From: Halomonas nitroreducens
GTDB lineage: Bacteria > Pseudomonadota > Gammaproteobacteria > Pseudomonadales > Halomonadaceae
Assembly (NCBI RefSeq): GCF_003966155.1
Contig: NZ_RXNS01000001.1
Span: 124,001-188,000, forward strand
DNA: 64,000 nucleotides
Direction: 5' to 3'
Shown: in pieces, positions 26,865-34,536 of the stretch
How positions within the stretch are numbered: position 1 is the stretch's first letter
How the letters are laid out: each line of letters opens with the position of its first letter
Position numbers and translations under genes: made by a program
The notes under the pieces: model-generated
The model's database searches: none
The model's input: the letters and a program-made list of their open reading frames with translations, nothing else
Told to the model about the DNA's origin: nothing

Positions 26865-28013
26865 TCAGGCGCGATACACCCGTCGCCCCATCGCCCAGAC
26901 CTCGTCGATCGCCCAGGCGTCCTCGGCCAGCACCAGCAGGTCGGCGTCGGCTCCGACGCGCAGCCGGCCCTTGCGGGCGAGCCCCAGGGCCTTGGCGGCG
27001 TGGGTGCTGGCCGCGCCGATGGCCTTGTCGAGTGCCATGCCGTGTTGCGTGACGCATTCGCCCAGGGTCTCGAACAGGCTGGCCAGACGACCGGGCTGGA
27101 GGCCCGCGAAGCGGCCCTCGGCATCGAAGCGGGGCAGCGAGGCATTGGCGTCCGTGGACAGGGTGATCCGCGAGGCGTCGATGCGGGCCTCCAGGGCCCG
27201 GGCCACGGCGCGGGCGGCGGGCACCTCGCCGTCGGTCAGCAGCTCGGGAGTGGTGCTGGTGGTGAAGTCCAGGCGACCGCCCTCGCGGCCGAAGCGCAGG
27301 CCGTCCTCGAACAGCTCCGCGGTGCGGTTGATGTGGGTGGGCAGGAACTGAGCCAGGGGGATGGCGCTGTGCCGGGCCACCTCGCGCAACGGCTCGAGCC
27401 CGCCCGGCGCATCGCCGGTGTGGATAAAGACGATGCCGGCCTTGCCGGCCAGCATGTCGGCAGTGCGGGTCTCGGCGGCCAGCCGGGTCAACTCCTCGCG
27501 GCTGGGCTGGGAGCCGCGGTGGTCGCTGATGGCCACCTCGCCCAGGCCGATGAATTCGGGGATGAAGGTGATGTCGCCGGCCACCGAGCCGGTCAGGGTC
27601 ACCGGCGGCAGCTGGTAGGAGCCCGTATAGCAGTAGGTGGTCAGGCCGCCGGCCGCCAGCTCGCGGGCCTTGCCCAGCAGGTTGGCGGGGGTGCGGGTCA
27701 GGGCGTCGGTGCCCAGGGCGCCGACCAGGGTGGTGACGCCGGAGGCCAGGGCCTCGTCCAGGGCGAGCTCGGGGGTGCGGGTACCGAAGCCGCCCTCGCC
27801 GCCGCCGCCGATGAAGTGCACCAGGGGGTCGACCAGCCCGGGGATCACGCGTCGTCCCTCCAGATCATGGACGTCCACCGCCGGCCCCCCGGCGGGCAGG
27901 TCGGGGTCGTCCGTCGGGACGATGGCGGCGAGGCGGCCGTCGGCAATCAACAGGTGGCACAGCCCCCGCGGCTCGGGGGCATGCAGGCAGGCATTCTTGA
28001 GCAGGGTCAGCAT
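26865..28013 (-). CDS. iadA: Beta-aspartyl-peptidase-like amidohydrolase (IadA family)
   Basis: A 382-residue amidohydrolase closely resembling isoaspartyl dipeptidase IadA, which splits beta-aspartyl dipeptides. Family marks are PGLVDPLVHFIGGGGEGGFGTRTPE, GSYQLPPVTLTGSV, AISDHRG, FIHTGD, LPTHINRTAELFE and LSTDANAS. The metal site is unusual: E. coli has His-x-His in DQHVH, whereas here the first is Leu64 (DPLVH) and only His66 remains. A Glu (in GLGEVAIS) replaces the bridging Lys, as in some family members, and the other His and Asp ligands are present. It sits among three binding-protein genes. Confidence 0.85.
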   Translation of the reverse strand: MLTLLKNACLHAPEPRGLCHLLIADGRLAAIVPTDDPDLPAGGPAVDVHDLEGRRVIPGLVDPLVHFIGGGGEGGFGTRTPELALDEALASGVTTLVGALGTDALTRTPANLLGKARELAAGGLTTYCYTGSYQLPPVTLTGSVAGDITFIPEFIGLGEVAISDHRGSQPSREELTRLAAETRTADMLAGKAGIVFIHTGDAPGGLEPLREVARHSAIPLAQFLPTHINRTAELFEDGLRFGREGGRLDFTTSTTPELLTDGEVPAARAVARALEARIDASRITLSTDANASLPRFDAEGRFAGLQPGRLASLFETLGECVTQHGMALDKAIGAASTHAAKALGLARKGRLRVGADADLLVLAEDAWAIDEVWAMGRRVYRA

Positions 28014-28034
28014 CGTCGCTCCTCTCGAAATGAT

Positions 28035-28057
28035 GACGCCGGCGGGAGGCCGGCGTC
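28035..28057 (-). terminator. Terminator after binding protein 2
   Basis: A perfect 9-bp stem (28035-28043 and 28049-28057) lies between the stop of the binding protein at 28222 and the start of the IadA-like gene, on the minus strand. It suggests that the two are not fully co-transcribed. Confidence 0.55.
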
Positions 28058-28221
28058 GTGGGGGCCGGCGCAGGGCTATAACAACAGCAGGTGTGTCTCG
28101 GCGCTAACCCGTCGACAGGTCCCGGGGTGCCGGACCATCGAGGGGGCGCTGTGCCCCCCTCTTCGCCCTGTCCCCGGCGCGCCTCGTCATGCTCAGTAGT
28201 GATGGCCCTGGGGCTCGGCGC

Positions 28222-29001
28222 TTACAGCTTGACGTCGTAGCTGAAGTACTTGGCCATGATCGCGTCGTAGGTGCCGTTGGTCTTGAGTGCCTGGAGCGCC
28301 TCGTTGAAGCGTTCGGCGAGTTCGCGGTCGCGCTGGCGGAAGGCCACCCCGACGCCCTGGCCGAAGTACGTCTGCGGTTCCTTGATGAAGTCGCTGACCC
28401 GCTTGAAGTCACTCTGCGAGGTGTCGATGTCGATCATCGCCTCGGCGATCGAGTAGTCCATGAAGGTCAGGTCCAGGCGGCCACTACGCATGTCGGCGAT
28501 GACATCGTCGGCGCTGGCGTAGCGGCGCACCTCGAGGATATCGCCGTAGAGGTCGGTGACGTAGTTGTCCTGGAGGGTGGCGCGCTGCACGCCGACGGTC
28601 ATGCCCTCGAGGCTCTCGCGGTCCGAGATGTCGATCTCGTTGCCCTTGGCGGTGATCCAGGCGCTGGGCGTGGTGTAGTAGGGCTCGGAGAACAGCACCT
28701 GGCGGGCGCGCTCCTCGGTGATGGCCATCGAGGACATGATGGCATCGAACTTGCGCGCCTGCAGGGCCGGGATCATGCCGTCCCAGGGCTGTTCCACCCA
28801 GGTGCATTCCTCTCCCAGGTAGTCGCAGACGGCGTCACCCAGCTCGACCTGGAAGCCGGTCAGGGTGCCATCGGGCAGCTTGTACTCGAAGGGCTCGTAG
28901 GGCACGTCCACTGCCAGGCGAATGGGCTCGTCGGCCTGGACCGAGGTGGCGAACAGGCTCGCTCCGAGGGTGGCGGCCAGCAGCAGCTTGGCGTTACGCA
29001 T
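28222..29001 (-). CDS. Periplasmic polar amino acid-binding protein (paralogue 2)
   Basis: A 259-residue ABC solute-binding protein of family 3 with signal peptide MRNAKLLLAATLGASLFATSVQA. The mature part begins DEPIRLAVDVPYEPFEYKLPDGTLTGFQVELGDAVCDYL and then WDGMIPALQARKFDAIMSSMAITEERARQVLFSEPYY, matching paralogues 1 and 3 along the whole length. It has a hairpin downstream and a 308-base region upstream, so it is probably its own unit. Its ligand may differ from the other two: the pocket-lining stretches between residues 60 and 110 vary. Confidence 0.92.
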   Translation of the reverse strand: MRNAKLLLAATLGASLFATSVQADEPIRLAVDVPYEPFEYKLPDGTLTGFQVELGDAVCDYLGEECTWVEQPWDGMIPALQARKFDAIMSSMAITEERARQVLFSEPYYTTPSAWITAKGNEIDISDRESLEGMTVGVQRATLQDNYVTDLYGDILEVRRYASADDVIADMRSGRLDLTFMDYSIAEAMIDIDTSQSDFKRVSDFIKEPQTYFGQGVGVAFRQRDRELAERFNEALQALKTNGTYDAIMAKYFSYDVKL

Positions 29002-29275
29002 GGGGAAACCTCCCGTGAGGGCGTGGATGGTCGTTGCTATTGCGATCAGGGATTCGCCGCTGGGGCGATGGCGACGGGGTCGCCGCTATCGGCGCAGGGC
29101 GCCGTCAAAGGCGAGGCACGGGTGTGCCGGGATGACCGGGGTGGTCATCGGGAAGGACTATTCGTCAAACCACTCGCTGAGATAGAAGCGTGCGGCGGGG
29201 GCCCGGCAGGGCGCGGGACAGGCCGAGAGGAAGATGGGCGGTTGAGACATGGGCTGGGTTTCCTGGCACGCGTCT
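29002..29275. other. Non-coding gap between binding proteins 2 and 3
   Basis: The total gap between the two coding sequences is 308 bases, and apart from the hairpin at 29276-29302 nothing convincing was found. It should hold the promoter of binding protein 2 on the minus strand. Base composition is slightly less GC-rich at 29155-29185. No open frame here has a ribosome-binding site and plausible protein character. Confidence 0.5.
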
Positions 29276-29302
29276 CGCCGCCCCGACGGGGCCGGGGCGG
29301 CG
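29276..29302 (-). terminator. Terminator after binding protein 3
   Basis: A perfect 10-bp GC stem (29276-29285 and 29293-29302) with a 7-base loop begins seven bases past the stop codon of the minus-strand gene ending at 29310. It ends the transporter operon before the next binding protein. Confidence 0.55.
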
Positions 29303-29309
29303 ACGGGGA

Positions 29310-30077
29310 TCACTCGCCGAAGTACTCGGTGTAGATCTCTTCGTAGGTGCCGTTTTCCTTGAGGGTGGCCAGCGCCTCGTTGAAGGCCTGGGCCAGGTCC
29401 TCGTCACGCTGGCGGAAGGCGATGCCGAAGCCTTCGCCGAAGTATTCCTTGGGCTCGGTGATCTTCTCGCCCACCACCTTGTAGTTGCCGGCCTCGCTGT
29501 CGAGCAGGGTGGACTTGCCGATCGGGAAGTCGAGGAACACCGCGTCGAGGCGGCCGGAATCCATGTCCAGCACCATGTCGTCGGCGGTGGCGTAACGGTT
29601 CACATCGGCCACGTCGCCGTACATGTCGGTCACGTAGTTGTCCTGCAGGGTGCCGCGCTGCACGCCGATGGTCATGCCCTCGAGGGTCTCGTCGGACGGA
29701 GTGCCGATCTCGACATCCTTCGGCGCGAACCAGGCCGATGGCGGGGTGATGTAGGGATCGGAGAACAGCACCTGCTCGCGACGCTGTTCGTTGATGGTCA
29801 TGGACGACATGATGGCGTCGTACTTGCGCGCCTGCAGGCCGGGGATGATGCCGTCCCAGCCCTGGACGACCCACTCGCACTGGATGCCGATCTCGGTACA
29901 CAGGGCATTGCCCAACTCGATGTCGAAGCCGGTCAGCTCGCCGTCCGGCGTCCGGTACTCCATGGGCTCGTAGGGCACGTCGACGCCGATGCGGATGTCG
30001 CGGACCTCGGCGTTGGCGCTGCCGGCAATCATGGCGGCGCCGAGTACGCCGAGGCTCAGGATCTTGTGAAACTTCAT
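29310..30077 (-). CDS. Periplasmic polar amino acid-binding protein (paralogue 3)
   Basis: A 255-residue family 3 binding protein with signal peptide MKFHKILSLGVLGAAMIAGSANA. The mature part has IRIGVDVPYEPMEYRTPDGELTGFDIELGNALCTEIGIQCEWVVQGWDGIIPGLQARKYDAIMSSMTINEQRREQVLFSDPY. It is the first binding protein downstream of the permease genes in the same direction, with a 125-base gap, and so is the most likely primary partner of the transporter. AGGGGAAGC precedes the ATG. The style resembles arginine/ornithine/lysine or histidine binding proteins (ArtJ, HisJ, AotJ), but the exact ligand cannot be read. Confidence 0.93.
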   Translation of the reverse strand: MKFHKILSLGVLGAAMIAGSANAEVRDIRIGVDVPYEPMEYRTPDGELTGFDIELGNALCTEIGIQCEWVVQGWDGIIPGLQARKYDAIMSSMTINEQRREQVLFSDPYITPPSAWFAPKDVEIGTPSDETLEGMTIGVQRGTLQDNYVTDMYGDVADVNRYATADDMVLDMDSGRLDAVFLDFPIGKSTLLDSEAGNYKVVGEKITEPKEYFGEGFGIAFRQRDEDLAQAFNEALATLKENGTYEEIYTEYFGE

Positions 30078-30202
30078 GGGTGCTTCCCCTTGTTGTTGGT
30101 GGTTTCACCTTGCGGGTGATGACCCGTCCACGATAGCCGATGGCCGGACGGGTCGAAAGGGCCGGTTCGAACGATAGTTCCCAACGCTTGTTTTACGCTG
30201 TC

Positions 30203-30934
30203 TCAACCGCTCGCCGGCTTGAGATGGGCCAGCAGGCGCTTCTCCAGGTAGCGGAACAGGTAGAGGATGGCGAAGGTCAGGCACAGGTAGATCGCCGCCA
30301 CGAACAGGAAGGCGTCGAAGGGCGCATAGAAGCGGGCATAGACGAAGCGTGCCGCCCCGGTGAGATCCATGATGGTCACCACGCTGGCGATGGCGCTGGC
30401 GTGGAGCATGAAGATCACCTCGTTGCCGTAGGCGGGCAGGGCGCGACGGAAGGCGCTGGGCAGCACGATGCGCCGCATCATCAGCCCCCAGGACATGCCA
30501 TAGGCCCGGGCGGCCTCGATCTCGCCCCTGGGCGTGGCCTTGATGGCGCCACGGAAGATCTCGGTGGTATAGGCGGCGGTGTTGAGGGTGAAGGCGATCA
30601 GCGCCGGCACGAAGGGCTTCTCGAGGATCACCCACAGCCAGGTCTCCTGAATCCCCTCGACGAACACCACGCCGTAGTAGATCAGGTAGAGCTGCACCAG
30701 CAGCGGTGTGCCGCGGAACACGTAGCAGTAGAAGAAGATCGGCAGGCGCAGCCAGGCGTGCTTCGAGCCGCGGCCGATGGCCAGGGGCACCGCCAGCACC
30801 AGGCCGATGATCAGCGACAGGAACACCAGCTGGACGGTGGTGGACAGGCCCTGGCCGTAGTAGGACAGCGTCTGCAGGGTGAAGATGCTGTTGTCGGCCA
30901 GCTGGGCCTCGAGCCAGTTCATCAGGGCTTCCAT
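30203..30934 (-). CDS. Polar amino acid ABC transporter permease (HisM/ArtM-like)
   Basis: A 243-residue inner-membrane permease with five membrane spans. The coupling loop that meets the ATPase is EAARAYGMSWGLMMRRIVLPSAFRRALPAYGNE, the EAA motif. Other marks are FFYCYVFRGTPLLVQLYLIYYG and FTLNTAAYTTEIFRGAI, typical of the HisM/ArtM subfamily. Its start ATG overlaps the stop of the other permease by one base, which indicates translational coupling. It works with the permease at 30934-31638, the ATPase at 31667, and one or more of the binding proteins. Confidence 0.93.
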   Translation of the reverse strand: MEALMNWLEAQLADNSIFTLQTLSYYGQGLSTTVQLVFLSLIIGLVLAVPLAIGRGSKHAWLRLPIFFYCYVFRGTPLLVQLYLIYYGVVFVEGIQETWLWVILEKPFVPALIAFTLNTAAYTTEIFRGAIKATPRGEIEAARAYGMSWGLMMRRIVLPSAFRRALPAYGNEVIFMLHASAIASVVTIMDLTGAARFVYARFYAPFDAFLFVAAIYLCLTFAILYLFRYLEKRLLAHLKPASG

Positions 30935-31638
30935 CAGTCTGCCTCCCCGTAGCCGACGTCATAGCGCTTCTGCAGCCGCGCGAAGCCCCACTCGGAGACG
31001 CTGGCGATCAGCAGATAGATGGCGGCGACGATGATCATGAAGGTGAAGGGCTCGCGGGTTGCCTTGGAGGCCTCGGCGGCCACCCGGACCATGTCGGACA
31101 GGCCGATCACTGACACCAGGGCGGTGGTCTTGAGCAGCACCATCCAGTTGTTGGATAGCCCCGGCAGGGCATGACGCATCATCTGCGGGAAGCGGATGCG
31201 CCGGAACACCAGCCAGTGGCTCATGCCATAGGCGCGACCGGCCTCGATCTGGCCGCTGTCCACGGCCATGAAGGCGCCGCGGAAGGTCTCGCCCATGTAG
31301 GCGCCAAAGATCAGGCCGATGGTCACCACGCCGGCCACGAACTCGTTGACGTTGATGAAGATATCGATATCGAACTGGACATAGAGCCAGTCGGTGATCT
31401 GGTTGATGCCGATCTGGCCGCCGAAGAACAGCAGCATCATCAGCACCAGGTCGGGCACGCCACGGATGATCGTGGTGTAGAGGGTGCCGAGGCGGTGCAG
31501 CAGCCAGCTGCGCGACATCTTGGCGCTGGCGGTGAGCAGGCCGAGGAGCACCGCCAGAATCAGCGACAGGATCCCCAGCTCGATGGTGATCAGGGCGCCT
31601 TCCAGGAGGCGGGGGCCGTAGCCATGCAGGTCGATCAT
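30934..31638 (-). CDS. Polar amino acid ABC transporter permease (HisQ/ArtQ-like)
   Basis: A 234-residue permease of the HisQ subfamily, starting MIDLHGYGPRLLEGALITIELGILSLILAVLLGLL. It has TIIRGVPDLVLMMLLFFGGQIGIN, GAYMGETFRGAFMAVDSGQIEAGRAYGMSHWLVFRRIRFPQMMRHALPG (the EAA coupling loop), and a five-span layout. An open frame extends upstream but lacks sense, since the ATG at 31638 has AGGAGAGA just before it. It is paired with the HisM-like subunit immediately downstream. Confidence 0.93.
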   Translation of the reverse strand: MIDLHGYGPRLLEGALITIELGILSLILAVLLGLLTASAKMSRSWLLHRLGTLYTTIIRGVPDLVLMMLLFFGGQIGINQITDWLYVQFDIDIFINVNEFVAGVVTIGLIFGAYMGETFRGAFMAVDSGQIEAGRAYGMSHWLVFRRIRFPQMMRHALPGLSNNWMVLLKTTALVSVIGLSDMVRVAAEASKATREPFTFMIIVAAIYLLIASVSEWGFARLQKRYDVGYGEAD

Positions 31639-31666
31639 GTCTCTCTCCTTGTCCCGAGCCGGCCCA

Positions 31667-32437
31667 TCAGTGCTTGGGCGCCAGGAACTGCTTGAGGCGC
31701 TCGGACTTGGGGTTGCCGAGGACCTCGTCGGGCGGCCCGGCCTCCTCGACCTGGCCCTGGTGCAGGTAGATGACCTGGGTGGAGACATCCCGGGCGAAGG
31801 CCATCTCGTGGGTGACCACGATCATGGTGCGGCCTTCCTCCGCGAGGTCGCGCATGACCTTGAGCACGTCGCCGACGAGCTCCGGGTCCAGCGCCGAGGT
31901 GGGCTCGTCGAACAGCATCACCTCCGGGTCCATGGCCAGTGCCCGGGCGATGGCACCGCGCTGCTGCTGGCCGCCGGAAAGCTGGGCCGGGTAGTAGTCG
32001 GCGCGCTCGGCCAGGCCGACCCGCTCGAGCAGCTGGCGCGCGTGCTCGGTGGCCTCCTGCTTGGACTTGCCGAGGACGTGCACCGGTGCCTCGATGACGT
32101 TCTCCAGTAGCGTCATGTGAGCCCAGAGGTTGAAGCTCTGGAAGACCATGGAGAGCTTGGCGCGCATGTTGACGACCTGCTTCCAGTCCGCCGGTTCGCG
32201 CCCGTGGCGGGTCTCCTTGAAGCGGATCTGCTCGCCGTGGACGAACAGCTCGCCCTCGTTGGGTTGCTCCAGCAGGTTCATGCAGCGCAGGAAGGTGCTC
32301 TTGCCGGACCCTGACGCGCCGATCAGGGTGATCACGTCACCCTTGTGGGCCTGCAGGGAGAGTCCCTTGAGGACTTCGGTGTCGCCGAAGCGTTTCTTGA
32401 TGTTCTGCACTTCCAGCGGGATCGGGGTATCGGCCAT
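31667..32437 (-). CDS. Polar amino acid ABC transporter ATPase (HisP/ArtP-like)
   Basis: The 256-residue nucleotide-binding subunit with Walker A GASGSGKST (residues 40-48), Q-loop in MVFQSFNLWAHMTLLENV, signature LSGGQQQRGAIARAL, Walker B VMLFDEPTSALDPE and H-switch VVTHEMAFA. The insertion FKETRHGREPADWKQVVNMRAKL is typical of the HisP/AotP branch for histidine and basic amino acids. It is the first gene of the minus-strand operon. A promoter with an extended -10 lies about 70 bases upstream. Confidence 0.94.
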   Translation of the reverse strand: MADTPIPLEVQNIKKRFGDTEVLKGLSLQAHKGDVITLIGASGSGKSTFLRCMNLLEQPNEGELFVHGEQIRFKETRHGREPADWKQVVNMRAKLSMVFQSFNLWAHMTLLENVIEAPVHVLGKSKQEATEHARQLLERVGLAERADYYPAQLSGGQQQRGAIARALAMDPEVMLFDEPTSALDPELVGDVLKVMRDLAEEGRTMIVVTHEMAFARDVSTQVIYLHQGQVEEAGPPDEVLGNPKSERLKQFLAPKH

Positions 32438-32506
32438 GAAATGGGCTCCAGTTCAGGGGTCGCCTAGCGGGCACGGGACAACGCGGCTGGTGCGAAAAGG
32501 GGGGCG

Positions 32507-32515
32507 ATTCTAACA
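32507..32515 (-). promoter_or_regulatory. Extended -10 promoter candidate for the ABC operon
   Basis: On the minus strand TGTTAGAAT (TG, one base, -10-like hexamer) lies about 70 bases before the ATPase start codon. The corresponding -35 position is poor. It overlaps the end of the small frame at 32510-32593. Confidence 0.4.
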
Positions 32516-32593
32516 GGCTCGCGGTGCCACGGCAGGCGGCGTTGCCCACTCGGTCATGCGACCTTGGTCTAGGTTGTGGTGGCTTGTTGTCAT
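32510..32593 (-). CDS. Possible 27-residue small ORF between astE and the ABC operon
   Basis: The minus strand has an ATG (rc of 32591-32593) preceded by GGAGACAACTC, a good ribosome-binding site, and a 27-residue frame MTTSHHNLDQGRMTEWATPP ending in Cys before TAG. It lies in the 248-base gap between astE and the ATPase gene, in a stretch (32560-32645) that is less GC-rich than its surroundings. It could be a leader peptide, a remnant of a longer gene or chance. No family is recognised. Confidence 0.25.
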   Translation of the reverse strand: MTTSHHNLDQGRMTEWATPPAVAPRAC

Positions 32594-32685
32594 GAGTTGT
32601 CTCCAGATAATTGTTGTTCTTTGGCATTTCTTGCTGTGCAAAAGCGGTTGTCGTGACGATCGTCCGCTTGGCCAGGCCGGTTCGG

Positions 32686-33678
32686 TCAGCTTGTTCCCGG
32701 CGCCGGCACCGTCGTCACCAGCAGCGCGGCCCGGGCACCGATCTCTACCCTGGCGTTGGGGAAGACCACCCGTAGCGGCGTCTCGCCCACGCGAAAGGGA
32801 CCGGCCTCGGCATCCTCGGCCAGCAGGGTGCCGGGGGCGAACTCGGTGAAGTTTGGCGTGTCGTCGGCAAAGCACAGCCGGAAGTCCCGGGAGGCGCGCT
32901 TGAGCTCGTGCTCGACGCGGAAGAAGGCCATCGTCGCGGCCGGGCGGGTGTCGGGGGGGCGCCCCTCCAGAAGGGCCGCCAGCAGCCGTCCCATGGGGGC
33001 CAGGGCAGCGAGGTCGTTCTCGCCGAAGGGCAGGGCCCGACCCAGCTCCAGGGTGAAGGCCTGGGCAGCATGGTAGTGCTTCGAATAATGGGAGAAGGTC
33101 CAGCTGTGGCAGTGCTGGTGGAGCACGGCCTGGATGTCGGCCCCGGCCAGCCAGCGCCACTGCTCGGGGCGGGTGGCGGTCTCGGCGTAGGGTTCTACCG
33201 CGAAGCGGGGATACTGGCTGTCACGGATCGCCGTATGCAGGTCGTAGTGGAGGCGGGGGCGGTCGCCGTGGTCGGCGAAGAAGGCGTCCACCGCGCCCAT
33301 CAGCGTGCGGGCCCGGTCGGGCTCGTCACCGGCCGCGTCGAGGCCGCGCCGGAACAACCGGTTGAGGTTCGTCGCCACGAAGCGCTCGCCGGCCTGGATG
33401 GCCGCCAGGTTGCCGAGGATCACCAGCACCGGCGTGGCCAGGGCCAGCTGGCCGGCCTCCAGGTGGGCCAGGAGCTCGCCCAGCAGCTCGATGGGGGCGG
33501 TCTCGTTGCCGTGGATTCCCGCCGACAGCACCAGGGCCGGGGCATCCGCGGCCGGCGCCGACGGGATCAGTTCCAGCAGGCCGGGCGCGGGGATCCGGTA
33601 GCGTCCCCCGGCGAGCGTCCCTTCCTGCGCCGACCCGGCTTCTCCGGCGAGGCTCCGGTCAAGCCACTCAGTCAGCAT
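32686..33678 (-). CDS. astE: Succinylglutamate desuccinylase
   Basis: AstE performs the last step of the arginine succinyltransferase pathway, splitting N-succinylglutamate to succinate and glutamate. The 330-residue protein has the zinc-binding pair in SAGIHGNETAPIELL (His-x-x-Glu), the third zinc His in LHYDLHTAIRDS, and later QAFTLELGRALPFGENDL. The ATG at 33678 follows GGAGGTCCG. It is encoded upstream of the ABC transporter genes in the same direction, with a 248-base gap. This favours arginine or ornithine as transport substrate. The other ast genes are not in the window. Confidence 0.92.
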   Translation of the reverse strand: MLTEWLDRSLAGEAGSAQEGTLAGGRYRIPAPGLLELIPSAPAADAPALVLSAGIHGNETAPIELLGELLAHLEAGQLALATPVLVILGNLAAIQAGERFVATNLNRLFRRGLDAAGDEPDRARTLMGAVDAFFADHGDRPRLHYDLHTAIRDSQYPRFAVEPYAETATRPEQWRWLAGADIQAVLHQHCHSWTFSHYSKHYHAAQAFTLELGRALPFGENDLAALAPMGRLLAALLEGRPPDTRPAATMAFFRVEHELKRASRDFRLCFADDTPNFTEFAPGTLLAEDAEAGPFRVGETPLRVVFPNARVEIGARAALLVTTVPAPGTS

Positions 33679-33890
33679 GACGCGGACCTCCGGTGGCGGC
33701 AGTCGGCACACAGGGCAGGGAGTCGCGCCGGACGGCATGGGGCGTGGCAATCATGTCGGTCCTTGTCTTGTCGCTTTTTTCGGGCTGTGGGCCACCTTCT
33801 GCCTTGCGTGTCACGGGCTCAAGAGAGGCTGTCGGCAGGATGAAAGAGGCGGGTGCGATCCTGTAACTCGACCCCGGCGGGCACCCCGGT

Positions 33891-34445
33891 TCAGGGCGAC
33901 CGGCGCCATGGGTGGCAGGCCTCGCCCTGCTCGACCTCGATCAGGGCGTCGACCGGAAAATCCAGGGCCGCGGCACGGCGCGTCAGGTCACGGTAGGTCG
34001 CCGGCGGCAGCTCGGGGGTGCGGGAGAGGATCCACAGGTAGTCCCGGTCGGGACCGGCCACCAGGGCCCAGGCGTAGTCCTCGTCCAGCGCCAGAACGTT
34101 GTAACCGGCATAGAAGGGGCCGAAGAAGCTGACCTTGAGGCGGCCGATGTCCGGTTCCTTGGCGGGGAAGGCTCTGCCCTCGGCAACATCGACCTCGCCG
34201 GCGGCCAGGTTCACGCCACGGTTGATCACCCGCAAGCCCCCGCCGTCGCGGCGGGTGTAGTCGGCGGTGACGCAGTCCAGGCCCTCCTCGAAGCTATGGT
34301 CCAGTCGGGCGATCTCGTACCAGCGACCCAGGTAGCGTTCCAGGTCGAAATCCTCGACGGCCCGGGTGCCGTCGGGGATGCCGGTGCAGGCGCCCAGTCC
34401 CAGGGCCAGGAGGGGCAGGAAGAGCCGGGGGTGGGGGCGAGGCAT
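33891..34445 (-). CDS. blc: Outer-membrane lipocalin (Blc-like)
   Basis: A 184-residue lipocalin with a lipoprotein signal peptide (LLALGLGAC, Cys20 lipidated). The lipocalin signature is present as RYLGRWYEIARLDHSFEEGLDCVTADYT near the N-terminus, with VSFFGPFYAGYNVLALDEDYAWALVAGPDRDYLWILSRTPELP in the barrel. Bacterial lipocalins bind fatty acids or lysophospholipids and serve in membrane repair or stress. AAGGAG precedes the ATG at 34445. It is divergent from a methyltransferase gene, with 91 bases between them. The 212-base gap before astE shows no clear feature. Confidence 0.93.
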   Translation of the reverse strand: MPRPHPRLFLPLLALGLGACTGIPDGTRAVEDFDLERYLGRWYEIARLDHSFEEGLDCVTADYTRRDGGGLRVINRGVNLAAGEVDVAEGRAFPAKEPDIGRLKVSFFGPFYAGYNVLALDEDYAWALVAGPDRDYLWILSRTPELPPATYRDLTRRAAALDFPVDALIEVEQGEACHPWRRSP

Positions 34446-34536
34446 CGCGGACTCCTTGTCGGGGGCGACCATGGCAGGATAGGGGGCACGACGCGGAGCC
34501 GCTAGGCTGGGACCTCGAACCATCAGGAAGCCTGCC

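Noticed and set aside
30160..30195. GGTTCGAACGATAG resembling a tRNA T-arm
   Set aside because: No acceptor stem, anticodon arm or D-arm can be formed around it. It is in the normal gap between a permease and a binding protein gene.
33679..33890. Possible small gene between astE and the lipocalin
   Set aside because: Open frames here are short, lack a ribosome-binding site and have no coherent composition. The gap was treated as non-coding.
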